From Nepenthes gracilis (lineage: Eukaryota; Streptophyta; Magnoliopsida; Caryophyllales; Nepenthaceae), in the NCBI GenBank assembly GCA_033239525.1, contig BSYO01000011.1:10507973-10571972 (forward strand): a stretch of 64,000 nucleotides of DNA, read 5' to 3'. Shown piece after piece: positions 46,331 to 57,886 of this stretch. The position numbers were made by a program, and so were the translations under genes. Below the pieces are notes generated by a model. That model had not been told where the DNA came from. It ran no database searches and saw only the letters and a list, made by a program, of their open reading frames with translations. The stretch's first letter is position 1, and each line of letters opens with the position of its first letter.

Positions 46331-47957
46331 TATACCTTGATTCTTAAAGAGTTTGGGATACTTTTCTCTCATGTCCCCTCTGTTTCCCAGGTTGCATCTC
46401 CTTTATCTTGATGGTCTCGTACTACTTTGACGAGTGGTATCACCTTAGAATGTATAATTTTATCTATTTGATCAGTAATCCGCACCTGCTCCTCTGAGTA
46501 GGTCAAGTCTCCTTGAGTTTTCAGCTAGTCTTGTCCGATAATGTGCGACTCATCATGGACATACTTTCTCAACATAGATACATGAAAAACGTCATGCACA
46601 TCTAATAAAGAGGGCGATGAAGCTAATCGATAATCCACTTCACCAATCCGTTCCAGTACCTCAAATGATCCAATGAACCTCGGATTCATCTTACTCTACT
46701 TCCCAAATTGAATGACGCCTCTCTACTTCCCAAATCGAATGGCACCTCTCGTGGAAGATACTTTAAGAAAAACGGCATCACCAGCATCGAAACTAAGGTC
46801 ACATCACCTTCTATCAGCATAACTCTTCTATCGACTTTGGGCTAGTCGCATTCGCTCACGTATCAATTGGATCTTTTCTGTTGTCTCTTGCACAAGATCA
46901 GGACCAAGAATTTGATGATCTTCAACCTCTTCTAAACTTACCGGTGGTCCGTATTTCCTTCCGTATAAGGTTTCGAATGGCGCCATTCCAATACTAGTCT
47001 GGAAGTTGATGTTGTATGCGAACTCTGCGAGTGATAAGTATGTGTCCCACTAGCCTCCTAACTCTAGAACCGAACTCTTGAGAATGTCCTCGAGTGTTTG
47101 GATAGTTCTTTCTGTTTGGATGTCATTCTGAGGGTAAAAGGCAGTGCAGAAATTTAATCTCATCCCTAACTATTTGTGAAAACTCCTCCAAACCTGTGAG
47201 ACAAATCTCAGGTCTCAATCCGAGATGATACTAGTTGGTATCCCATGCAATCTGACTATCTCATCAATATAAAGTCTAGCAAGTCGATCCAATGAGTGCA
47301 TCAATTTCATTGCAAGAAAATGTGCCGACTTAGTCAATCTATCCATGATGACCCATATAACGTCACTGCCTTTAGCGATCCTTGGTAGTCCAACAATGAA
47401 ATCCATGGAGACATGTTCTCATTTCCAACTAGGAATTGGCATTGATTGAAGCTTCCTTGGTGGTTTTTGTTTTCTGCCTTGACTTGTTGACAAACTAGGC
47501 ATCTAGAAACAAAATATGCTATATCTCTTTTCATACCTTTCCACCAAAAAGTCTTTCTTAAGTCACATACATCTTTGTAAATCCCGGATGCATCGTATAC
47601 TTAGAACAATGTGCCTCCTCCATTATTTTCTTTCTCAATTCAGTCAAGCTAGGAGTACAAATTCGGTCATGAAAAATTAAAGCCCTATCCTTCCTGACTC
47701 TATACTCTGCCAGAGACTGACAAGGTAGTTTCTTAATAATACCTAAAAGTTCCGAATCATCCTTCTGAGTAACACAAATCTGTTCCAACAAACCTTCTTG
47801 AACTTTAAGGTACGATACTATCATTTGGGACCACTCGAGTGTAGCCGAATGTCACGATCCTTGATCTCCTCCAACATCTTCCATTCTCTCATCATTATGT
47901 GAGCTAAAAGACCGGCTGATTTCCTACTGAGCGCGTCAGCCACTACATTCTCCTTGC
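46330..47957 (-). pseudogene. Element B integrase with chromodomain-like C-terminus
   Basis: The zinc-binding part has LRKKIMEEAHCSKYTMHPG (about 47590-47640), then KRDIAYFVSRCLVCQQVKAE (47475-47534). The catalytic core has MDFIVGLPRIAKGSDVIWVI (47347-47406), LTKSAHFLAMK and LHGIPTSIISD. The C-terminal end has VIPLVKVVRDHQ, then ATWETE near 46390-46440, a degenerate chromodomain. Such domains steer insertion toward marked chromatin. NVVADALSRKSA at about 47905-47945 is the end of RNase H. Many stops and at least two frame changes are present. Confidence 0.8.
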
Positions 47958-47973
47958 CTAGTTGATATAATAT

Positions 47974-49465
47974 CTTTTTTAGTAAGTAAAGTTATATTAA
48001 AAAATAAAAATTTACAAAAAGCCTATATTCTAATACCAAGTGTTTTGCCAACTTAGATAAGAACATAGAGTCCAGGGCATCCCCGAGCACCGTGAAATAA
48101 ATCAGTAAAAACAAAGACCCAATTACAGTATCTTCGTGGAAATTTGATAAACCGTCTGATCTCATAACTTTGGACAGACAAACAAAAACAGCAGTTGAGA
48201 CATCAGACTAAATTACCCAAGCTGAGTATCTCAAAAAATTTCAAAAAGCAAGAGAAGGTACAAGGCCCTTCCATCTCGATTGTTGGCATCTCGGCACTTG
48301 CATGCCTCTTGGCCAAAAACACATATCTCGGTCATTTGTTTGCATCCCGGCTCTCTACAAACTTCGTAGCCAAAAGCAAATATCTCGGCCATTTGGGTCA
48401 TTGCAGCTCACCTCGTCCATTAGGAACGATCTCGGCTCTATTCAACTCCCCGGCCATAAGGATACCCCAACCCTCAGCATAGCTCACCTTAGGCATTTCT
48501 TCCTCTGATAAGACAACCTCCTCAGAGTTCTCAGACTATCCTCAGGCATCAGAGAAACCCATGATCAACGCATTCCAGATTTGCTCCAAAAAAATAATTG
48601 GCAACCAACAATTACTCCGTCGAGCATATTAGCCTATAGTGCACTTAGGATTCTTAGGAGTGGATTTCCGATGTCTCTGGGATTTGGATTGCTTCAATGA
48701 TCCTGCTTGCTTGGACGAAGAGGGAGTTGTAACCTGATCAGCCACCTCCTGACCATGATAGGAATGCGCTCCACCCTCCCTCTTGTCGAAAGGCCTCAGT
48801 GGGCTATTGGAGGTTCTAGGAGCTCCTAGAATGATCACTGCAGGGGCAGATTCATCAACAATATGAAAGCCCTCCACTAAGCCACGCAATTGGCTAAAAT
48901 GGCAATTCAAAAATTCAGTCTCTACTTTCAAGAGGCTATCCAGAAAACCATACACTACCTACCTCCCATCCGGACATAAGAAAGTAATATATGGCTGAGT
49001 AGTCTTTGCTACCACCAACATCTTGATAGCATTAGATAATGGACCTTAAAATCTATCCTGATCTGCCACTACCAGTGAAGAAGATTTGAACTCAGCCCTC
49101 TCTCCACTATCAGCAAAAATTGGTTGCTCTTCAACCTTATCAAGCAAATATTTTTCCAGGAGACCACTCACATCCTGCCTCCCTTCCTGAGTTAAAGATG
49201 CTAGATATGTCTAAGTAGCTTTTACCTCCAATAACATCTGGAGAGCATCAAGTAATGTATCGTGAAAACCCTCCTGATCAACCACTACTATAGTAGGAGC
49301 CTCACGCCCTACAGAAACCTCACCTGGAGCAGAACTTGTGAAAGAGGAGATCGAGTTAGAATGATCCAGCAGTAGCTACTGTGGAGACCCGAGAGGAGCA
49401 ATAGCCACGCAATGATCAAGACATGAGGTATCAGAGTGGGAAGGAGTCATCTTCGTTCCCGCGAT
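47974..49465 (-). mobile_element. LINE-tailed insertion carrying an ORF1-like frame but no reverse transcriptase
   Basis: It interrupts element B's RNase H. On the minus strand its 3' end reads TTACTTACTAAAAAAG, like the tail of the LINE at 9600-9616. Flanks (about 47958-47973 and 49466-49484) share ACTAG and similar AT-rich bases, a possible decayed target duplication. From ATG at 49451 a minus-strand frame runs to about 48630, broken mainly by TAG codons, with KVETEFLNCHFSQLRGLVEG and a basic tail KQSKSQRHRKSTPKN. No endonuclease or RT motif occurs in its 1.5 kb. I do not recognise the protein; ORF1-like is inferred from the setting. Confidence 0.6.
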
Positions 49466-49485
49466 CTAGTATGCCATACATAGTC

Positions 49486-50760
49486 TGACAATCATAGTCT
49501 TTAAGAAGATCCATCCACCATCTCTGCTACATATTAAGCTCTTTCTGTGAGAAGAGTTATTTCAAATTTTAATGATCAGTATAGATAATGAACTCCTCCC
49601 CATATAGATAATGTCTCCAAGACTTTGTGAAAAGACGATTGCGGCTAACTCTAGATCATGAGTCAGATATCTCTTCTCGTGGGGCTTTAACTGACAAGAC
49701 TCATAAGCGATTACCTTTCCATGCTACATCAATATATAACCTAGGGCTTTCTGCAAAGCATCACAATATACTACAAATCCACCTGATCCTTGCAAAATCG
49801 TCAAAATAGGTGTCGTTGCCAATCTCTACTTTAATTCTTGAAAACTTTGTTCACAATCATCAAACCAAACAAATTTCTCATTTTTTTGTGTCAATTTTGT
49901 CATTGGCCTGGCAATACTAGAAAACCCCTCCACAAACCTCCTATAATACCTAGCTAAGCCGAGAAAACTCCTTAACTCAAACAGATTTGTTGGATGAGCC
50001 CAATTCATTATTGTCTCAATTTTAGATAGATCCACAGATACTCCAACTCCTGAAATGACATGGCTCAAAAATATGATTTCTTTCAGCCAAAACTCGCATT
50101 TTTTAAACTTGGCATACAAACATCCCTTGCACAACTTCTGAAGCACGATTCTCAAATGCTCCCCATGCTCCACAGCCCCTTTAGAGTAGATTAGAATATC
50201 ATCAATGAAAACTATAATGAAACTGTCCAAAAAGGGTTTAAATACCTTATTATTAGGTCCATAAATGCAACCAGTGCATTTGTCAAACCGAAGGGCATCA
50301 CTAGAAACTTATAGTGTCCACATCTTGAACAAGAAGCCACCTTCGACACGTCACTCTACTTAATTTTCAATTGATGTTACCCTAACCTTAGATCAATTTT
50401 TCAAAACACACTTGCTCCTTACAACTAGTCAAAAAAATTATCAATTCAAGGCAATGGATACTTATTCTTGATGGTCAATTTGTTGAGCTCCCTATAGTCA
50501 ATACACAATCGCATCAAACCATCTTCCTTTTTAACAAATAGCACATGTGCTCCCTATGGTGAAACATTAGATCTAATGAATTCTTGATCAAAAAGGTCTT
50601 GCAACTGAACCTTTAACTCCTTTAACTCAGCAAGAACCATTTGATATGGTGCTTTAGAGATCGGTACAGCTCCTAGTAACAAGTCGATTGTGAATTCAAT
50701 TTCACGGTCAAGGGCTAAGCCACGTAGCACATCAGGGAAGACGTTTACAAACTCTTGAAC
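49486..50760 (-). pseudogene. Element B reverse transcriptase and RNase H (front part)
   Basis: Minus-strand blocks in order are EFIRSNVSP and [20 protein letters not shown] (about 50460-50560), [18 protein letters not shown] (about 50250-50310), the catalytic FIDDILIYS (about 50190-50215), [11 protein letters not shown], then [20 protein letters not shown] and FEELK-like ends near 49830. RNase H follows and is cut near 49485 by the LINE-tailed insertion. The catalytic Asp pair is intact, but stops and shifts are present upstream (50300-50480). Confidence 0.85.
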
Positions 50761-50813
50761 TACATCAATGTCCTCAATCTATCGTTCCCCCAACGTTATT
50801 GAAGACACGAAGG

Positions 50814-51345
50814 CTAAGTACCCCCGACACCCACTATGAAGTAGATGGTGAGCATGTAAAACTGAATCATAGGAGCCACAACACGAATCCCAATGCCACA
50901 AAACTCAAACTCCCCAATTCTATCAATAGAGAAGGTTACAAACTTTTGAAAATAATCCACTTGGGCATGATAGCTAGCTTGCCAGTCCATCTCTAAAATT
51001 GCATCTAAACTCACCATCCCTAATGGAATGAGGTCAACTCGGAAGTCACAATCATCAACATGAACAATGCATCGAGGGTACATCTAAGTGAGTAGAATAG
51101 TCTCGTCAACCGACGTCAAAACTTATAAAATAAAGTGTAAGGGTACCATTTTCACCCAAGTCTTGTGGCAAAGGCCAGTGCCACAAAAGAATGAATGGAA
51201 CTAAAATTGATTAGCACATGAGCAAGTATAGAAAAGATAGGAAGAATACCTTCCACAACTGTCAGGGAAGCCTCGATATATTGTTCTGTCAATGCGAACA
51301 CTTTTCCTAAAATTAGAGCCTTTGACTTACTTTGTGGTGCAGATT
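50814..51345 (-). pseudogene. Element B aspartic protease and linker
   Basis: The minus strand reads VFALTEQ and LTVVEGILPI, then AHVLINFSSIHSFVALAFA (about 51150-51230). The usual active-site box here is DSGATHSF; this copy has NFSSIHSF, so the catalytic Asp is gone. After a frame change, 51083-50814 continues with RVDLIPLGM and LDAILEMDWQASYHA, the conserved end of the domain. Confidence 0.75.
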
Positions 51346-51351
51346 TTTCCT

Positions 51352-53339
51352 ACAAGGTACCGATTTTTAAATATTGTAGTCACAAATAATTAAGATAATA
51401 TAATCAAAATTAGGCTTAATACATATAAAAAAAATTAGATTTTGGATGCAGTAAGAGGTAGCGCCGGGGGCGCTCGTCGGGCAACCATCCCAGGGGACCA
51501 GCGCCTACCAGGTGCTTGAGTGCCCATGGCAAGTGCCGGTTCTAGGGATGGTGTGCCTGAAGCGTGTCGGGCTGGCGCTCAATGGTCTTCTTCCGGGTCA
51601 TTTTTCACATGGAAAGAGAGATACGAGAGAGAGAAGGCGAACGAGAAGAGAGACAAGGAAGAGATCGAGGCTCTCAGGTTTGATTCCGGCTTGAAACAAA
51701 TTAGAGTAGTTATAGATCGGCCAAAGGCAAGTGCGCCCATATATTTTTCTTTCTCTCTTTGCACTCTTTATTCCACTCTCTTTGGATATTTTCATTTCGA
51801 TTCTCGTCTGAATTTATATTTTATGAAACCCATGACTTGAATATATTCATGTCCGATTTCTATGATTTGTGTGGTTTATGAGTTCACAAAACCCTAACTC
51901 ATGGCCCCTTTGTTTTCACCCGATTTATTTGAGATTTATTCATGATTTGACCTTAAAAACTTGAAACTCTAACTTTATGGACGTAGGTACTTTGATTATT
52001 TAGTATTTGTTCACATATATTTTGTATATGTTATTTTATATATTTTAAAAATATTATCAGATATAAACATAGATATTTATTCACATGTACATTATATATA
52101 TTATCTTGTTCATACTCTGAAAATTATGTTATATGTATTTGTGAAGAGATTTATTGTCCAAAAGTTTTAAAGTTATATTTGGCTCATGGTGGTAAAAATT
52201 TTTAATTTTTTCCATATGTTATGTTGATTATGCATGTAATTTAAGTCATGTGAAGACTTAAACTCATAAGAATTATGCAAATATAAAAAGTATAAGAAGA
52301 GAATTCCATGATGTGATAAGTTTGATGAATCGTTCTCCCGGTGCAAGAATAAAATGTTATAAATGAGTATGAAATTTTTCTAAGAATAAATAATCATGAG
52401 ATTGGACCAAGGATTTATATTTCAGAGAGTAGTATTCTCTAACATGTCTTGGGATATTACTGTGGTAGTACGATAATTGCCTCTGGGCCACGAGGGTTAT
52501 GGTGACATATATTTTATGGTGTTGTATACCAGCGATAGGTATACCACTCTCCACGGGGTGTTGAATTGTGCGGGTTTGTGCCTTAGAATGTGTAAAAGTA
52601 TACATATTCCTTTCCTCGTTCGATCATACCATTAGCTGGTAAGGTCTATTGATCATGATCCGCAAAGATAATAAAATTTCTACATGTTTTAGAACCTAAA
52701 AGAATCAGAAATAAAATGAGAAAGATAAATGTGTTCTGAAAAGGTATTTGTTCATACTTCATATTTATGCATTCATATTCTACTTTTATTCCCTTTCCTT
52801 TACTTTATTTTATATATATTACTTACCGTCCTTAATTATATTGTGCCTTACTGAGTATTTGCTTCACTCATTGCTATTTTTTTCCTTTAGATGAGTACAA
52901 GCTTATACCTAATGAAGTAAAGTAGAGGTTTAGAAGTCGGCTAGGTAGAAGACTTGGAGGATGATCTTATGGACTTAAATTTTATGATTTTATTACTTGT
53001 GGAGTACTTTTGTATATTTTATGATTGATTTGTATATTGATATAGTTATATGTTGATAATGTATATGTAATTTAGTTTTACTATATTTGATGGATGTATA
53101 TACTTTTATAGATTTTATGATTTGTTTAGGTAAATAGTGGCATCTTATCTAAGCCGATGTTATAATCAGAGTTATGATGTTGTTCCACGTGTTTGTTATA
53201 ACGTTTTAGATCCTTTGTTGAGATATGTTGTGGTTATATATTGTGCTGTGCTAGAATTTTGTACAAGTTGTATTAGTTTGACAGCCGTTTTATAGCCGAA
53301 ATCATGTCGACTTTCAATTAGAAAATTTGGTCCGTCACA
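51352..53339 (+). mobile_element. LTR of the CTCGAG-rich family lacking its first 120 bp or so, inserted between gag and protease of element B
   Basis: The right end is CGTCACA (53333-53339). The left side begins with AAGGTACCGATTTTTAAAT, which matches an internal position of the LTR at 34335 (about 34455), so the 5' tip is missing. It carries the GC-rich U3-like block (51460-51600) but no clear TATA. The zinc-knuckle gag frame stops exactly at its right edge and the protease linker resumes at its left. No target duplication could be confirmed, perhaps because of the deletion. Confidence 0.72.
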
Positions 53340-53344
53340 TCCCT

Positions 53345-53660
53345 GAAGCCCGGCAATCTCGAGAGTAATGACTGGCCTTTCCACAGTTGTAGCAGAGAAG
53401 TTGTCCAAACTGTCTATCCGATACAGTCCTAACTGGTTGTGTCTCTGATATCTGAGGAAGAGTCACAGTCTTCATTGGCATCGAAGGAGTCAATTGCTTA
53501 ACTCGGCAGTCCCTAGAGACATGTCCCAACTTTCCACATTTGAAACAAGTCTTGCGTTTCTTGGATTGATATGTCAACAGTCTAACAATGTTATTAGTAC
53601 TAGGCAAGCATATCAGAGCCTTGCTGCTCAACTCCTGCACAATCAGAGCCCTCTGAAAGA
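53345..53660 (-). pseudogene. Element B gag, zinc-knuckle region
   Basis: Two CCHC knuckles are visible: CFKCGKLGHVSRDC and CYNCGKASHYSRDC, separated by about 37 residues. They bind element RNA in the particle. The second is followed by RASG and then the inserted LTR. To the right the frame is cut by the solo LTR at 53666. Confidence 0.88.
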
Positions 53661-53665
53661 TCGCT

Positions 53666-54475
53666 TGTTACGACCCAAGAATACAATATATATAGGTCAA
53701 AAATAAAATCAATAATAATGTTTCTATTAACCATAAAAACCGATCCTGTGCATAACAATCCAAACACATACAAAACTCAACATAATAAAACTCGTACAAG
53801 ATCTTATCAATTATAAATTCGGACAAATATAATACATGACTTGCTATTTAAATATCGCAATGAAGGTGTCCAAATATACAACTCATTAACATAAAGTAAT
53901 AATTCAATATATCCCATACAAAGATCAGGGCCGTCACTCGGCCATAACTAGCCATCCCAACATCATCTCCTCGCCACCGTGCACCACCGCTACCCTCTCT
54001 CTCCTCTGTGCAGTTTCTCTACCACATGCCACAGTCGTTTCTCTCATGACTGTGGTTGACCACCGATGAGACACCTCCTTCTTCTCCTTCCTCTCTCTCC
54101 CTCCTTCTCCCTCTCCTTCATCTTCCTCCGCCGCACCGCCCTCTCTTTTCTCTTCTCCATCTCTCTCTCTCTTTTCTTTCCTTCTTTTCTTTCCCCTACT
54201 ACTTCTACCCGATTCCAGACTCCCCCTTATTTCCCCCCTTTTCCTAATTCTTTTATAATAATAATAATTATTATTATATATTTTCTATTTATTTTTCTTT
54301 TATTTTAAAATCTAAGTCAGTGCTCAGATAATAGTACGGACATGCTCTAGGTGCTACTCCGCAATTTTGATCATTTTTTAAATTTTTAAAATATTTAGTA
54401 AATTTTCACCACACTCAAATTATCCAAAATCATAATTAATATTAAAATAATTCAAATAGGATCCGAAATATTAGA
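53666..54475 (-). mobile_element. Short solo LTR (810 bp) inserted in element B gag
   Basis: It is flanked by a perfect 5-bp duplication TCGCT (53661-53665 and 54476-54480). It begins TGTTACG; the other end reads ATATTAGA where relatives have ATATTACA, so the terminal CA is now GA. The right part resembles 44000-44150. It holds a pyrimidine-rich stretch (54060-54250), whose Leu/Ser-rich frames are not genes, and an AT-trinucleotide repeat at 54255-54280. Confidence 0.85.
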
Positions 54476-54480
54476 TCGCT

Positions 54481-55115
54481 CCAAAGTCCTGAAGCTCAAA
54501 TGGTGCAATAATATAACGAATAGGGTATGCTAATCCTTGCTAGAACCTTTTTGCCTTCTGGACCTTATCAATAAAAAAGTGCAGAATATAACGTGATAGC
54601 TCTATAAACTTGGCCTCATACGGAGAAACAGTCATTGAACCCTGCTTTAAGAGAAGAAACTCCTCCTTTCGGGTCCTTAAATTCTTAGGAAAGTACTTGT
54701 CGTTGAACATTTCTCGAAAAGCATCCTAGGTGATAGAATCAGCCTCAAGTCCAAGCTTTCACAATCTCACCTTCCACCAGTGCTCCGCCTCACCACTAAA
54801 CTTATACGTAGCAAAGCGAACCCAATCCATAGAAGGACACTTAATCACTACGAAAGCCTTTTCTAACCTTCCCATCCAATAGTTAGCTTTAGCAGGGTCT
54901 AGCTCCCCCATAAACTCCGGGAGTCTTTGATCCATGAGATCTCTTAATAGATTCCTCTTCTTCTTTTTTGTCAATGCACGTCCTAGAACTTGTGCCCCAA
55001 CAGTGACCAATCTAGTGAGTTGCTTGAAAGCACCAACTACCCTAGCCAAATCGGCAGGTGCTGCTAACGATTCGGGCCTCTTGCTGAACTCCCCGAGTGG
55101 ATACTAGCCTTGTCA
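54481..55115 (-). pseudogene. Element B gag, N-terminal and capsid part
   Basis: The minus strand carries LLRDLMDQRLPEFMGELDPA then KANYWMGRLEKAFVVIKCPS (54850-54955), then VRFATYKFSGEAEHWWKVRL (54759-54820), the retrotransposon gag (capsid) signature. It continues as EMFNDKYFPKNLR-like sequence near 54670-54710. The first residues, from 55049 upward, are broken. The primer site lies about 250 bases further out. Confidence 0.82.
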
Positions 55116-55302
55116 AACATCGCTGCAATAGAATAAAATAACTTAGAATTTCATCTAAATTAGTTTTTTTTCATATAGCCCTTTATCCTGACCGAGAGCT
55201 CTAAAAATGATCCTAAGTCCTCCAACATTATCAAATTGCCTAATATTCCCAAATATTAAAAATTTTTAAAATCCTCAAATACTCTCACAAAACCTTAACT
55301 CT

Positions 55303-55311
55303 CTAATACCA
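55303..55311 (-). other. Primer binding site of element B, tRNA-Met type with one change
   Basis: The minus strand reads TGGTATTAG where the usual site is TGGTATCAG. It sits six bases inside the LTR start at 55318, as in element D. Confidence 0.6.
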
Positions 55312-55317
55312 TAAAGT

Positions 55318-57881
55318 TGTGATGACCATAACCCGATTCGTAACTATTATCCAAATTTGATCATATAGGAAAAATTTTAAGCCTCAAATCAACATATAAT
55401 ACATCCACAGCTGATAAAAATATAACTATAATAATCTAAATATCTTCATACCAAAAATAAATTTAAAAAAAATGCATAATTTTAAAATCCCAGCAAAATA
55501 AAGCAAAATATTAAAATGTATCTCTAGAGTATAAAATCAACACTCTCTCCCGCTAAACCTCCACCTCTCTTGCCACAACTTTTTATCCAACTTTAGAATT
55601 ATCATCGTCTAATCCTACTACTCTGAAAGAAAGAGAAATATCCAACAAGTGATAACAAAATAAAAAATAGTTAATAATAATATATATCTCACATATACAA
55701 TACATAATATATGCTAAGAGTTAAGAACAATAATATAATATCTAACAAATAAATATATATCCAAGAATTTGTATTTCATTGTATTTACGACTCAAATGCA
55801 TAAGGTAGGTCACTCCGGATCCTAATGCAACAAAGTTCATAAGATTTTACCAATAAAAGGCAAAAATTCCTCGAAATCCGACTTCATAAGAAATAAAAGG
55901 ATCCCTGGTCTAAATATCAGCGTCACTGACCTGAATATTAAATAACAATGAACAACATGGATCTCACTGAATCCTAATATTATAAAATCTGACACATAGA
56001 TTCCACAGAATATAACTCGTAGATTTCACCGAATTCCAAACTCAAAGATATATTATCATTGACGAGATATCACAATCAATCTCCTTATACTTTATTTACT
56101 ACTGTAAACCAAAGGTCACATATTTACGCCCTCAATGGCTAGATAAGTGACATAAGGTTATCTATGATATGTTCACAACCCCGATAGTCCTCCTAGAGGT
56201 TAGACTCATAATATGCCCATATCATCCATGATACACCTTGTCAAATCATACCCCTGATATCATCTCATACGATTATTATATGGCTATAAGTATCCCTACA
56301 TAATAAATAATATACATCATTATTACCATGGTACAGAAATCAGTATCGGATAAGTATAAACCACATTAAGGTACCGTAACTTCTCATTTAATTAGATACC
56401 TTAGTGTTTTTATACGATCTAATCAACCTTGACCGTAGGAAGCTACAAATTTAAATACTCATACAATCAAATATAAGCAAAGAAGGCTTTACAATTACAA
56501 CAATAGAATTATCGTTTGGTATTGATAAGGACCGTACTCGTACCATCAAGATTATTATAAAGGAATTATCACAAAACGATAAAAAAATAAAAATGAATCG
56601 GGAATAACATATTTCTACCAATTTAATATTTAACTAGTCTTCCATCATTTTTCATATACAAAACCTATTATTAATACAATAATTAATTATCACTTGTCAC
56701 TTACAAACAAAGCCCATAACAAATCAATTGGTCCCAAAAAATATATCTATGTATATATATAATACCTTTTTATTTAACGAGCTTTCGACGAAATTGGATC
56801 ATGTTCTCAAACCCACTTTCTAAAGTTCAACATTCACGGCCATATTACCTAATTCTCTCACACACAACACATCCATATATACAAATACTACTAGCACACA
56901 TAGCTATACTATTAACACACACCCTCACACTACCAATATACACTATAACAGCACACACATTGCACACACTAGTACACACCCATGCACACATAATCAGCAC
57001 ACCCACGCACACAAAGCAGCACACACACACACCTACACACACACAATAGCACCTCCATTACACCGCCGGCATACATAGCAACTCTTTCACACACTACTTA
57101 CACTGCCAACACATTTCCTCCATTACAAACACTCCACAGACTCGACTATACACACACACACATAGACTGCAATACACACAAGTAATACACACACGCACCT
57201 ACTTATATACATACAATATATATATACACACCCACACATATATATGGCTACTCACACCCACGCTGCCACATATACCGTTGCCATAATCGTTTCGCAAAGT
57301 AGAGCACAGTCCTCTGTTTATCCAATTTTCATTCGATTCTCATATAGGCAAAGGAATTCTCAACTTTTACTTCCAATTATACAAATAAAGAGAAATTATA
57401 GCATAATTTTACAATTTATGAAGCCCCAATTTTTAGTGACAACCCTTAATTTTTCGATTTTTTGTGTCATCTAAGTCGTGGATCTGTTTTACCCATTTTT
57501 TTACATAACCCAACCATTTCTACCAAACCACATGAAATCGGGATATGCGAGTATCAATAATAACTTTTCAATGAAGGAGGAAGAGATTGTTTACACAAAA
57601 TATAAATATTACATGTAAAAATAGGAAGATTACTTTCAAAGGAGTCTCAAATTAACTTGCCTAATTAGCGAGAAATGCCAATGTGGTGGCTTCAAACAAT
57701 CCCGTTGACAACCCACGGCGACAGCAAAGGTGACGGCGGCGACAGTCATAAACTTCCAACTATCTCACTGGTTTCACTCATAACAACCCCCAAAAAAAGA
57801 GAATGAAGGCAACACATTCTTTAAAACAAATGAGGGCAACAGAAAGGGAGAAAAACGATGCTAGCAACCAAGAGGAAGAAG
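55318..57881 (-). mobile_element. 5' LTR of element B, left part
   Basis: It starts TGTGATGACC next to the primer site and shares landmarks with the LTR at 1757-4195: the ACCAAAGGTCACATATTTACG block near 56110, TAAGTATCCC near 56285 and a CA-rich tract at 56860-57270. It is interrupted at 57887 by a solo LTR and appears to continue at 60490. Frames inside it, such as 56801-57049, come from CA repeats. Confidence 0.65.
56860..57270. repeat. CA-rich simple-sequence tract in element B 5' LTR
   Basis: Interrupted CACACA runs, for example 57021-57045, alternate with TATACA words. It is the counterpart of 3345-3790 in element D. Confidence 0.8.
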
Positions 57882-57886
57882 GAAAA

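Noticed and set aside
54056..54308. Leu/Ser/Phe-rich frames that could suggest membrane proteins
   Set aside because: They are translations of a pyrimidine-rich stretch inside an 810-bp solo LTR.
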